From SFTH01 sp051878085 (GTDB lineage Bacteria > Bacillota > Clostridia > Christensenellales > Aristaeellaceae), in contig JBJEJN010000081.1 in NCBI GenBank assembly GCA_051878085.1, forward strand, positions 1-13,914: 13,914 nucleotides of DNA, written 5' to 3'. The notes beneath the pieces were generated by a model. The model was not told where the DNA came from. It saw nothing but the letters and a program-made list of their open reading frames with translations, and did no database searches. The position numbers and the translations under genes were made by a program. Below are positions 1-7,454 of this stretch, piece by piece (positions within the stretch are counted from its first letter, which is position 1; each line of letters begins with the position of its first letter).

Positions 1-774
1 GAGCTGCTGCGCCGCCATGCGCACGCGGTAGGAAATCAGATAATTGACCGGGGACAGGCGGATGCAGCGCTGGAAGCAGCGCGAGCACTCGCGGGTGCTG
101 ATGTTGGCCGCGGCAGCGATGTCCTCCACCGCGATCTTGTCCATGTAATGGGCGTGGATGTAGTCCATCATGGCCTTGAGCCGGTCGACGTCGGCGTCCT
201 TTTTCGCAGTGTGCGCGGAGCGCAGATGCGCCGTCGCCCGGAAGAAGCTGCACCAGAAGCGGCACAGCTCCGAACGGAGCTCAAACTCATAGCCGAAGGC
301 CTCGTCGCGCGCGAGATCGATCATGTTCAGCAGGTTCTCCAGCATTCGGAGGCTCTGGAGGCCGTCCGGATGGATGACGAACATGGGCAGATCGTCGCTC
401 CGGAGGATCGGGAGCATGTATTTCTGCTCGTAGACGCTGCCGTACATCCCGGAGAGAAAGTGCATGTCGAAGATGTGGGCGTAGGTGATGCAGCCATCCA
501 TGTTGCCGGACGCGCGCACGTCATGCATCACGTTGGAATTGACGAACACCGCATCGCCCTTCCTCGCAAGGATGCTGCGGTCCGTCGTGCGAAACTCCAT
601 TTCGCCCTCGGCAATGTAGTCAATTTCAAGCGCGCTGTGCCAGTGCCAGGAAAAGTTCTTCCCGATGTAGGAATCCATCTCCGCATAGTTGCAGATGTAG
701 GGAAAGGCATTCTTGTCCATCGGCAAAATCTCCACCTGATTGTTGCCCAGACGAAATTCGGATCGGTGAATCAT
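1..774 (-). CDS. AraC-family transcriptional regulator, 3'-truncated by window edge
   Basis: Probable ligand-responsive DNA-binding regulator of the divergent catabolic operon. Reading the minus strand from ATG at 774-772 gives 258 open codons to base 1 with no stop, so the C-terminus lies outside. The N-terminal ~170 residues look like a cupin-type sensor: a HWHSALEIDYIAEGEMEF stretch (residues ~43-60) and a later MHDVRASG segment are typical of AraC regulators of sugar catabolism. The C-terminal part (~195-258) carries the first helix-turn-helix (IAVEDIAAAANISTRECSR, ~214-232) and the conserved SPVNYLISYRVRMAAQQL start of the second HTH subdomain. The start is supported by GGAGGA (784-779 on the minus strand) just upstream. 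It is transcribed away from the gene at 1017, the usual arrangement for a local activator. The ligand is unknown. Family confidence is high; its role as regulator of this operon is inferred from position. Confidence 0.93.
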   Translation of the reverse strand, partial: MIHRSEFRLGNNQVEILPMDKNAFPYICNYAEMDSYIGKNFSWHWHSALEIDYIAEGEMEFRTTDRSILARKGDAVFVNSNVMHDVRASGNMDGCITYAHIFDMHFLSGMYGSVYEQKYMLPILRSDDLPMFVIHPDGLQSLRMLENLLNMIDLARDEAFGYEFELRSELCRFWCSFFRATAHLRSAHTAKKDADVDRLKAMMDYIHAHYMDKIAVEDIAAAANISTRECSRCFQRCIRLSPVNYLISYRVRMAAQQL

Positions 775-870
775 GGTTTCCTCCGGCGTGATACTTGAAT
801 TTCTTGGCTGAATAATGCCACAAATTGATGAATCCACTGCGTACACAGCGGAAAAGCGCGGGTTTCTACC

Positions 871-880
871 TATAATTATA
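871..880. promoter_or_regulatory. Palindromic -10 element, candidate for divergent promoters
   Basis: TATAATTATA is a perfect palindrome and presents a consensus TATAAT on both strands: 871-876 on plus and 880-875 on minus. On the minus strand a TTGTTT at 902-897 sits 16 bases upstream, giving a plausible promoter for the AraC-type gene with a ~95-base leader. On the plus strand the -35 position (about 848-853, GCGGAA) has no consensus, which is common at activator-dependent promoters. That would fit control of the gene at 1017 by the AraC regulator. Prediction from sequence only. Confidence 0.5.
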
Positions 881-891
881 CCAGAGCGCTG

Positions 892-945
892 CAAAAAAAC
901 AAGTCCGGATCGTGACAGGAAAGGTCATGATCCGGATTTCTTTGC
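892..945. terminator. Long hairpin flanked by A and T tracts in the divergent region (possible bidirectional terminator/attenuator)
   Basis: Arms 901-916 (AAGTCCGGATCGTGAC) and 924-939 (GTCATGATCCGGATTT) pair over 16 positions with two G.U wobbles and a 7-base loop (917-923). Read on the minus strand the hairpin is followed at once by GTTTTTTT (900-893), a classic intrinsic-terminator layout just upstream of the AraC-type promoter. Read on the plus strand it is followed by a weaker TTTCTTTG (937-944), so it could also attenuate the leader of the gene at 1017. It lies between the candidate -10 and the first gene of the operon. The structure is seen directly; the function is inferred. Confidence 0.6.
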
Positions 946-981
946 TTCCCGGAAAGCCCTATACTGGAGGTAACGAAAGCG

Positions 982-996
982 GGAACAGACCGTTCC
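982..996. repeat. Short inverted repeat just before the ribosome site of the first operon gene
   Basis: GGAAC (982-986) and GTTCC (992-996) form an inverted repeat with a 5-base spacer, immediately upstream of the AGGGAGGAG ribosome site (1002-1010). It could be a small regulator site or a minor RNA hairpin affecting initiation. It is short enough to be chance. Confidence 0.25.
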
Positions 997-1016
997 GAAA
1001 AAGGGAGGAGATCAGG

Positions 1017-2207
1017 ATGAAGCTGGAGAGCGTTAAGGTAGGGCTGGTTGGACTGGGTCTGGTGTCGGAGGCCCACATCAAGGCGTTTCTGTCGCACCCC
1101 GGTGCCGAGATGGTCGCGGTGTGCGATCTGGATGCGCAGCGGGCGGGCGCTGTCGCCGCGAAGTATGGAGTCCGGAAGATCTACACCGATTATGCGGAGA
1201 TGCTGAAGGACGACGAGATCAACCTCATCGATATCTGCACGCCGACCTTCCTGCACACCCGCATGGTGATTCAAGCGGCGGAGGCCGGCAAGAACATTCA
1301 GTGCGAGAAGCCGTTCTGCCTGACGCTGGCGGACGGCGAGCGCGCGATTGCGGCGGCGAAGGCCCACGGCGTTCGGCTGGCGGTGGGCGAATCCTATCGC
1401 TTTATGACCTCCATGATGAAGGCGCGGGAGCTGATCGACGCGGGCGAGATCGGCAAGCCCACGCAGATGCGCCAGCGCTTCGGTGAATGGGTGGAAAAGA
1501 ATGGCGTGCTGGACGACCGCGAAACCACCGAGCTGCATCGCGGCTGGCGCATGAACTCCGAGCGCGCGGGCGGCAACGGCTTTCCCTGGATGTTCGACCA
1601 CTGCGTCCACTTCTTCACTGCGGCGGAGTACCTCATGGGCGAGAGCCGCATCAATGAGGTCTACGCGGTGATGGCCGACAACGCCTGGATGCACAGGGAG
1701 AGCCGCGACAAGGTGAACCTGTCGCTGCACGGCAACGATCTGGGCGACATCACGATGATCACCTGGAGCTACGAGGACCCGGCCTGCAAGGGCGTGTGGA
1801 TGCGCGCGGAGGAGGTCAACGGCAAGTACGACTACATGAAGGGCTTCTCCGTCATCATCATCGGCGACAAGGGCATGATCGAGGTGCTGGGCGAGGGCGG
1901 AAGCGACCTCCAGTCCGAGGGAAAGGACGTGCACCTGGTGCTCCACCGGAAGGATGGCAGCGTGCAGACCTGGCGCTTTGACGAGGGCGGCGACGAAATC
2001 TGGCAGTCGGACATCTCCTACTACAGCCACGCGCACATCAACGAGATTCACGGCCTGGTGGACAGCCTGCTGAGCGGTGCGCCGCTGCCCTACTCCGGCG
2101 AGGATGGCCTGCGGGATGTGCGCACGACGCTGGCGGCCATCTGCTCGGCCCGGGAGAAGCTGCCCGTGAAGGTCGCGGAGGTGACGGACGCGCGCTATCT
2201 CGGATGA
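1017..2207 (+). CDS. Gfo/Idh/MocA-family NAD(P)-dependent oxidoreductase (paralog 1)
   Basis: Cytoplasmic dehydrogenase of the family that oxidises hydroxyls of sugars, glycosides or inositols to ketones (known of the family). The 396-residue protein begins with a Rossmann fold (GLVGLGLVSEAH, residues 9-20; the third glycine of GxGxxG is Ser) and an acidic CDLD at the end of beta-2. The EKPF catalytic-lysine motif follows (97-100, Lys98), then the C-terminal Gfo domain with the MFDHCVHFF segment (192-200), where Asp194/His198 are the likely catalytic or substrate-binding pair. ATG at 1017 is chosen because AGGGAGGAG precedes it by 6 bases and the Rossmann fold starts directly after it; an in-frame upstream extension to 912 would cross the leader hairpin. 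First gene of the operon, 23 bases before the ligase start. It is about 60% identical by eye to the product of 7455-8672. Substrate unknown. Confidence 0.93.
   Translation: MKLESVKVGLVGLGLVSEAHIKAFLSHPGAEMVAVCDLDAQRAGAVAAKYGVRKIYTDYAEMLKDDEINLIDICTPTFLHTRMVIQAAEAGKNIQCEKPFCLTLADGERAIAAAKAHGVRLAVGESYRFMTSMMKARELIDAGEIGKPTQMRQRFGEWVEKNGVLDDRETTELHRGWRMNSERAGGNGFPWMFDHCVHFFTAAEYLMGESRINEVYAVMADNAWMHRESRDKVNLSLHGNDLGDITMITWSYEDPACKGVWMRAEEVNGKYDYMKGFSVIIIGDKGMIEVLGEGGSDLQSEGKDVHLVLHRKDGSVQTWRFDEGGDEIWQSDISYYSHAHINEIHGLVDSLLSGAPLPYSGEDGLRDVRTTLAAICSAREKLPVKVAEVTDARYLG
1419..1483 (+). repeat. 65-bp direct repeat, copy 1 (inside first Gfo/Idh/MocA gene)
   Basis: This segment matches 7860-7924 at 64 of 65 positions (a single GAG/GAA difference) and encodes KARELIDAGEIGKPTQMRQRF in both genes. 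The flanking parts of the two paralogs are clearly less similar at nucleotide level. The copies are 6441 bp apart, a multiple of three and in the same reading frame. Compared directly by eye. Confidence 0.85.
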
Positions 2208-2230
2208 CACGCTCCAAAGGAGGGAGACGG

Positions 2231-3835
2231 ATGAAGCAGCTCTTTGACGGAAACCTGCTGTGGCCGGAGCTGGACCTGTGCGACATGCGGGATGTGCAGC
2301 TCGGCGGGAGGTGTTGCCGCCTGTTCGACGGCATGCCGCACTCCCTGTACGAATCCCTGCGCGACAGTGCGCGCCGCTCCCCGGACAGAATCTGCATCGT
2401 GGACGACGATGGCGAGGCGTACAGCTACGCGCAGCTGGAGGACATGGTGCGGTGCTTCTCCGGGCAGCTGTCCCGGATGGGCGCGAGGCCCGGCGACCAC
2501 ATCGCCGTGCTGCTCTACAACAGCGCAGCCTTCTGCGCGGCGGTGTACGCGATCAGCCATCTGCATGCAGTGCTGGTGCCGCTGTCCACGAAGTACAAAG
2601 CGCCGGAGCTGCGCGCGCTGTGCGAAAAATCCGACCTCGACGGCGCAATCTTCCACGAGGACTTCGCGGATGTGTTTGAGGATCAGCCCCTGAAGCTCCG
2701 CCTGAAGCTCAACGGGCGCATCCCCGACGCGCTTCTCACCGATGCCCCGGACGCGGCGGATGCGGCGGCGCAGCTGGAGGATGACGCAATCCTGATGTTC
2801 ACCTCCGGCACCACCTCCGGCAGCAAGGGCGTGGTGCTGAAGAACTACAACGTCATGCACGCGATTGCGGTGTACCAGCGAATCTTTTCCATCGATGCAT
2901 CGGATCGCACGGTGCTGCCCGTGCCCGCCTACCACGTCACCGGGCTGATCGCGGTGCTGGGGCTGTTCGTGCACGCGGGCGGAACGGTGTGGCTCCACCG
3001 GGTCTTTCAGGCGGAGCGGGTGCTGCGCACGATGGCGGAGGAAAAAATCACCTTCTTCCACGCATCCCCGACGGTGCTGTTTCTGCTGCTGCGGCAGAGA
3101 GCCGGATTTCCCAGCCTGCCGTCCCTGCGGATCATCGCCTGCGGCAGCAGCAACATGCCGCCCCAGAAGATCGCGGAGTACCACGCATGGATGCCGGAGA
3201 TGGAGTTCCGGACGGTGTACGGCCTGACGGAGACCAGCTCCCCCGCGACGGTGTTCCCAACGGACGCGGCCACGAGCGCGCACACGGGTTCCTCGGGCAG
3301 GCCCGTTCCGGGCGTGCAGATCAAGGTGGTCGGCCCGGACGACCGGCCGCTGGAGCTGGGCGAGAAGGGCAGCGTGCTGATTCGCGGCTCCTGCGTCACG
3401 CCCGGGTACTACCGCACGGACTCCCCCATGATGCGGGACGGCTGGCTGGACACCGGGGACATCGGCTTCTTTGATGCAGACGGCTACCTGACCATCGTGG
3501 ATCGGAAGAAGGACATGATCAACCGGGGCGGCGAGAAGATTTGCAGCCTGGACGTGGAAAACGCGCTGTACGCCCTGCCGGAGATCGCACAGGCGGCAGT
3601 GGTGGGCATTGCGGATGAAATCTACGGGGAGGTTCCCGCAGCCATGATCGTGCTGAAGGAGGGCCGGACCATCTCCCAGGAGGAGATTCGCAGGCGGCTG
3701 CTGACGTCGCTGGCGAAGTACCAGGTGCCCCGGCAGATGGCCTTCACGGAAAATCTGCCGCTGACCCCCAACCAGAAGATCGACAAGCGGAAGATACGCG
3801 AGATATTGACAGCCCTGAAGGAACCCGGACTGTAA
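2231..3835 (+). CDS. AMP-forming acyl-CoA synthetase/ligase (ANL superfamily)
   Basis: Predicted to activate a carboxylic acid with ATP to acyl-AMP and then acyl-CoA in the cytoplasm. The 534-residue product carries the ANL core motifs in order: phosphate loop FTSGTTSGSKG (190-200), VYGLTETSS (329-337), GWLDTGD (404-410), YLTIVDRKKDMINRGGEKI (419-437), and the C-terminal LTPNQKIDKRK with probable catalytic Lys517. The loop reads TTSGSKG where TTGxPKG is usual, and the residue before Lys517 is Gln instead of the usual Gly; both are mild departures in otherwise intact motifs. ATG at 2231 follows AAAGGAGGGAG (2215-2225). An earlier in-frame ATG at 2204 overlaps the previous gene's stop and lacks a ribosome site. 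Acyl specificity cannot be read. Between a sugar-type dehydrogenase and a CoA-transferase, it may prime the thiolysis module. Could also be a fatty-, hydroxy- or aryl-acid ligase. Confidence 0.92.
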   Translation: MKQLFDGNLLWPELDLCDMRDVQLGGRCCRLFDGMPHSLYESLRDSARRSPDRICIVDDDGEAYSYAQLEDMVRCFSGQLSRMGARPGDHIAVLLYNSAAFCAAVYAISHLHAVLVPLSTKYKAPELRALCEKSDLDGAIFHEDFADVFEDQPLKLRLKLNGRIPDALLTDAPDAADAAAQLEDDAILMFTSGTTSGSKGVVLKNYNVMHAIAVYQRIFSIDASDRTVLPVPAYHVTGLIAVLGLFVHAGGTVWLHRVFQAERVLRTMAEEKITFFHASPTVLFLLLRQRAGFPSLPSLRIIACGSSNMPPQKIAEYHAWMPEMEFRTVYGLTETSSPATVFPTDAATSAHTGSSGRPVPGVQIKVVGPDDRPLELGEKGSVLIRGSCVTPGYYRTDSPMMRDGWLDTGDIGFFDADGYLTIVDRKKDMINRGGEKICSLDVENALYALPEIAQAAVVGIADEIYGEVPAAMIVLKEGRTISQEEIRRRLLTSLAKYQVPRQMAFTENLPLTPNQKIDKRKIREILTALKEPGL

Positions 3836-3857
3836 CACGCAGAGGAGGCGAAGATTG

Positions 3858-5435
3858 ATGAAGAAGCCACAATTTATCACCCCGCAGGAGGCGGCGGCCA
3901 TGATCCGGGACGGCAGCACCGTCGCGACCATCGGCATGACGCTGGTTTCCGCAGCGGAGACGGTGCTCAAGGCCATTGAGGAGCGCTTTTTGAACGAGAA
4001 CACGCCCCGCGACCTCACGCTGGTGCACTCCTGCGGCCAGAGCGACCGGGATCGCGGCATCCAGCACTTTGCCCACGAGGGCATGCTGCGCCGCATCATC
4101 GGCGGTCACTGGGGACTGCAGCCGAGGATGATGGAGCTGATTGCGGGCAACAAGATTCTGGCCTACTGCATCCCCCAGGGACAGTTCGCCCAGCTCTACC
4201 GCTCCATGGCGGGCGGCGAACCCGGCAAGATCACGAAGGTCGGGCTGGGCACGTTCGTCGATCCGCGCATCGAGGGCGGCAAGATGAATGATCTCACCCG
4301 CAGCGCCCCGGACATCTCCGAGGTCGTCACCATTCGCGGCGAGGAGTACATGTGCTACCGACCCATTCCCCTGGATTACGTCATCATCCGGGGAACCTGT
4401 GTGGACGAGGACGGCAACCTGACCACCGACGAGGAGGCCATGCAGCTGGAGGTCTTTTCCGCCGTGATGGCCTGCAAGCGCTTCGGCGGCAAGGTCATCG
4501 CCCAGGCGAAGTACAGGGTGCAGCGCGGCCAGCTCCACTGCAAGCGCGTGATCGTGCCGGGCGTATTCATCGACGCGGTGGTGCTGTGCCCCGACCCGGA
4601 GACCGACCACCGCCAGACCCACAGCTTCGCCTTCGATCCGGCCTACTGCGGAGACATCCGCGTGCCCGCCGACCAGGCGGACGCGCTGCCGATGACGGTG
4701 CGCAAGCTGATCGGGCGCAGGGCGCTGCTGGAGCTCTCCCAAAACGACATTCTGAACGTGGGCACGGGCATCCCCAACGATGTGATCGGCCCGATCCTCG
4801 CCGAGGAGGGCATCGACCGGGACGTGACCATCACGGTGGAATCCGGCGTCTACGGCGGCATCCCCATGGGCGGCGTGGACTTCGGCATCGCGAAGAACGC
4901 CTTCGCGCTGGTGCGCCACGACGACCAGTTCGACTACTACAACGGCGCGGGTGTGGACGTGACCTTCATGGGCGCGGGCCAGCTCGACCCCGAGGGCAAC
5001 GTCAACGCCACGAAGCTGGGCGCCCTGCCCACCGGTGCGGGCGGCTTCATCGACATCACCACCAACGCAAAGCACGTGGTGTTCTGCTCCACCTTCACCG
5101 GCAAGGGCCTGAAGTGCAGCTTCAGCGGCGGGCAATTGCACATCGACCGGGAAGGCAGCCTCATCAAGATGGTCGACGCGGTCAGCCAGATCTCCTACAA
5201 CGGCAGAATCGCCCGCGACAAGGGGCAGAAGATGCACTACGTCACGGAGCGCGCGGTGTTCGAGCTGCGCAAGGAGGGCCCAGTGCTCACGGAGATCGCG
5301 CCGGGAATCGATCTTCAGACGCAGGTGCTCGACCTGATGCAGTGGAAGCCGATCATCAGCAGGGATTTAAAGCGTATGGATGCGGCGCTGTTTGCGGAAA
5401 ACGGCCCGTTCGGACTGAAGGCATATCTGAAGTGA
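3858..5435 (+). CDS. Acyl-CoA:carboxylate CoA-transferase (propionate CoA-transferase/YdiF type, fused alpha-beta)
   Basis: Family I CoA-transferases exchange CoA between an acyl-CoA (often acetyl-CoA) and a free carboxylate. The 525-residue length and the fusion of an AtoD-like N-terminal half with an AtoA-like C-terminal half match the Pct/YdiF single-chain type. The N-terminal half shows a GDG-type signature in variant form (IRDGSTVATIG, ~17-27). The C-terminal half has LNVGTGIPNDV (~299-309) and the catalytic-glutamate segment VESGVYGGIPMGG with Glu328 (codon 4839-4841), the residue that forms the glutamyl-CoA intermediate in this family. AGGAGG at 3843-3848 lies 9 bases before ATG 3858; an adjacent TTG at 3855 is also in frame but worse placed. 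It follows the ligase after 22 bases. It could recycle the acetyl-CoA made by the thiolase onto fresh substrate. Preferred acids (propionate, 3-hydroxy or 3-keto acids) are not readable. Confidence 0.92.
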   Translation: MKKPQFITPQEAAAMIRDGSTVATIGMTLVSAAETVLKAIEERFLNENTPRDLTLVHSCGQSDRDRGIQHFAHEGMLRRIIGGHWGLQPRMMELIAGNKILAYCIPQGQFAQLYRSMAGGEPGKITKVGLGTFVDPRIEGGKMNDLTRSAPDISEVVTIRGEEYMCYRPIPLDYVIIRGTCVDEDGNLTTDEEAMQLEVFSAVMACKRFGGKVIAQAKYRVQRGQLHCKRVIVPGVFIDAVVLCPDPETDHRQTHSFAFDPAYCGDIRVPADQADALPMTVRKLIGRRALLELSQNDILNVGTGIPNDVIGPILAEEGIDRDVTITVESGVYGGIPMGGVDFGIAKNAFALVRHDDQFDYYNGAGVDVTFMGAGQLDPEGNVNATKLGALPTGAGGFIDITTNAKHVVFCSTFTGKGLKCSFSGGQLHIDREGSLIKMVDAVSQISYNGRIARDKGQKMHYVTERAVFELRKEGPVLTEIAPGIDLQTQVLDLMQWKPIISRDLKRMDAALFAENGPFGLKAYLK

Positions 5436-5459
5436 ACGATCAAAGAGGAGGTACGGATC

Positions 5460-6203
5460 ATGAGGCTTGAAAACAAGGTGGCAATCGTGACCGGCGCAGG
5501 CCGGGGACTGGGCAAGGGCATTGCAATGAAGCTGGCGGCGGAGGGCGCGAAGGTTGTCGTCGCGGACGTAACCCCCGCAGACGAGGCCGTGGCGGAGATT
5601 CGCGCGGCGGGCGGTACCGCGAGCGCATTCGTGGCGAACGTGGCCGTTCAGGAGGACGTGCAGGCGCTGGTGAAGTACGCTGTGGACACCTACGGCACGC
5701 TGGACATCATGGTGAACAACGCGGGCATCAACCGCGACGGCATGCTGCACAAGATGCCGAAGGAGAACTGGGACACCGTCATCGCGGTGGACCTGACCGG
5801 AACCTTCTACGGCACGCAGGAGGCGCTCAGGGTGATGCGGGAGCGCAACTACGGCAGGATCATCAACATCTCCTCCGGCAGTTGGCTGGGGAACATCGGC
5901 CAGGCGAACTACGCGGCGGCCAAGGCCGGCGTGGTGGGCCTGACCAAGACGGCGGCGCGCGAGAACGCAAAGAAGGGCATCACCTGCAACGCCATCTGCC
6001 CCGGCTTCATTGAGACCGACATGACAGTTAAACTCAAGGAGGTCAACGGCGGCGCAGCCTGGGACAGCATGATGAACCGCATCCCGATGGGCTATGCCGG
6101 CAAGCCCTCCGACGTGGGCAACATGGTCGCGTTCCTGGCTTCGGACGAGGCCGCGTACATCACCTCCGAGGTGATCAACGTCGGCGGCGGCATGATCGTT
6201 TGA
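5460..6203 (+). CDS. FabG-like short-chain dehydrogenase/reductase (3-hydroxyacyl-CoA/3-oxoacyl type)
   Basis: Classical SDR of 247 residues, the usual FabG/PhaB length. It has an intact cofactor motif TGAGRGLGKG (11-20), NNAG (86-89), and the catalytic set Ser138 (in NISSGSW), Tyr151 and Lys155 in ANYAAAKAG, then NAICPGFIETDM (177-188) and VGGGM at the end. Asp36 (VVADV) at the end of beta-2 usually indicates NAD(H) over NADP(H), which would favour oxidation, i.e. 3-hydroxyacyl-CoA to 3-ketoacyl-CoA. This is inferred, not shown. AGAGGAGG (5444-5451) precedes the ATG. Its place between the CoA-transferase and the thiolase points to a CoA-thioester substrate rather than ACP. A sugar or steroid alcohol dehydrogenase role cannot be excluded, since the SDR fold is promiscuous. 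Confidence 0.88.
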   Translation: MRLENKVAIVTGAGRGLGKGIAMKLAAEGAKVVVADVTPADEAVAEIRAAGGTASAFVANVAVQEDVQALVKYAVDTYGTLDIMVNNAGINRDGMLHKMPKENWDTVIAVDLTGTFYGTQEALRVMRERNYGRIINISSGSWLGNIGQANYAAAKAGVVGLTKTAARENAKKGITCNAICPGFIETDMTVKLKEVNGGAAWDSMMNRIPMGYAGKPSDVGNMVAFLASDEAAYITSEVINVGGGMIV

Positions 6204-6236
6204 CATCGCACCCGGACACAGAGGGAGGTTATCAGC

Positions 6237-7427
6237 ATGAATCCGATGAAAGAGGTTGTAATCGTTTCCGGCGTTCGCCTGCCGGTGGGTTCCTTTGGCG
6301 GCAGTCTGAAGGACGTCTCCGCCATCGACATGGGCGCGATGGTCGTGAAGGAGGCCGTGCGTCGCGCGGGCATCCGCCCGGAGGAGGTGGACGAGGTCAT
6401 CGTCGGTCAGGTGGGACAGATCGCGGAAAACGGCTTTGTGGCGCGCGCCATCGGCCTGAAGGCCGGCCTCCCCCGGGAGACCACCGCCTACTCCGTGAAC
6501 CGTCAGTGCGGCTCCTCGCTGCAGGCCGTCGCGGACGCGATGATGGAGATTCAGACAGGCTTTGCCGACGTGGTGGTCGCGGCGGGCGCGGAGAACATCT
6601 CCCAGCTGCCCTACTACGTCAAGGACGCGCGCTGGGGTGCGCGCATGGGACACAAGAGCTTTGAGGACGGCGTGATCGACATCCTCACCTGGCCCCTGGA
6701 CGGCAATCACAACGGCGTGACTGCGGAAAATGTCGCCCGGGAGTACCATGTGAGCCGGGAGGAGCAGGATGTATTCGCCCTGGAGAGCCACCGGCGCGCC
6801 TGCGCTGCGATCCAGGCGGGCAAGTTCAGGGATGAGATTCTGCCCGTGGAGCTGAAGGACCGCAAGGGCAGGGTCACGGTGTTCGACACGGACGAGGGGC
6901 CGCGCGAGGGGCAGACGCTGGAGAAGCTGGCGAAGCTGAAGCCCTGCTTCGTGCGCGAGAACGGCAGCGTGACCGCGGGCAATTCCTCCTCGCTGAACGA
7001 CGGTGCGGCGGCGGTGGTGCTGATGTCCCGGGAGAAGGCCGAGGCGCTGGGCGTGGTTCCGAAGCTGAAGATCGAGGGCTATGCCGTTGCGGGCTTCGAC
7101 GCGGAGCTGATGGGCTATACCCCGTACTACTCCAGCCGGAAGCTGGCGGAGAAGCTGAACCTGAACCTGCGGGAGATCGACATGTTTGAGATCAACGAGG
7201 CCTTCGCAAGCCAGGCCTACGCCGTGCGGCGCGATCTGGGGCTCGACCCCGAGAAGGTCAACATCTATGGCGGCGGCATCTCCATCGGCCATCCCATCGG
7301 TGCGACGGGCTGCATCCTGACCGTCAAGGTGCTCTACGAGCTGATGCGCTCGGACAAGCGGAACGCCATGATCTCCATGTGCATCGGCGGCGGTCAGGCC
7401 ATCTCGATGTACTTCACCAAGTGCTGA
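6237..7427 (+). CDS. Thiolase (acetyl-CoA C-acyltransferase family)
   Basis: Cleaves a 3-ketoacyl-CoA with CoA to acetyl-CoA plus a shortened acyl-CoA, or catalyses the reverse condensation. 396 residues, the normal length. Nucleophilic Cys91 lies in NRQCGSSLQA (88-97), NEAFAS at 320-325, His352 in GHPIGATG (351-358), and the acid/base Cys382 in CIGGGQ (382-387): a full catalytic set. The loop that normally reads MGxGPVPA in degradative and biosynthetic thiolases here reads LMGYTPYYSSRK (291-302), so the acyl pocket may be unusual. AGGGAGGTT (6222-6230) precedes ATG 6237; Met4 is an alternative start. It lies 33 bases after the SDR. The family call is safe; whether it handles acetoacetyl-CoA or a longer or substituted ketoacyl-CoA is open. 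Confidence 0.93.
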   Translation: MNPMKEVVIVSGVRLPVGSFGGSLKDVSAIDMGAMVVKEAVRRAGIRPEEVDEVIVGQVGQIAENGFVARAIGLKAGLPRETTAYSVNRQCGSSLQAVADAMMEIQTGFADVVVAAGAENISQLPYYVKDARWGARMGHKSFEDGVIDILTWPLDGNHNGVTAENVAREYHVSREEQDVFALESHRRACAAIQAGKFRDEILPVELKDRKGRVTVFDTDEGPREGQTLEKLAKLKPCFVRENGSVTAGNSSSLNDGAAAVVLMSREKAEALGVVPKLKIEGYAVAGFDAELMGYTPYYSSRKLAEKLNLNLREIDMFEINEAFASQAYAVRRDLGLDPEKVNIYGGGISIGHPIGATGCILTVKVLYELMRSDKRNAMISMCIGGGQAISMYFTKC

Positions 7428-7454
7428 ACCCCATCGACGAAGGAGGATATTCAG

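Noticed and set aside
148..798. Plus-strand open frame opposite the AraC gene
   Set aside because: The opposite strand encodes an unmistakable AraC protein with cupin and HTH motifs and a ribosome site; the plus-strand frame shows no family pattern.
795..836. Repeated TGAAT words upstream of the AraC gene as regulator half-sites
   Set aside because: Three occurrences at uneven spacing (13 and 20 bases) in an AT-rich stretch are not distinguishable from chance.
912..1016. N-terminal extension of the first oxidoreductase to a GTG at 912
   Set aside because: The extension would cross the leader hairpin, has no good ribosome site, and precedes the Rossmann fold by an atypical 35 residues. ATG 1017 has a strong ribosome site.
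3858..7427. Polyhydroxybutyrate synthesis locus (thiolase plus acetoacetyl-CoA reductase)
   Set aside because: No PHA synthase or phasin is visible, and the ligase and CoA-transferase point toward acid activation and degradation.
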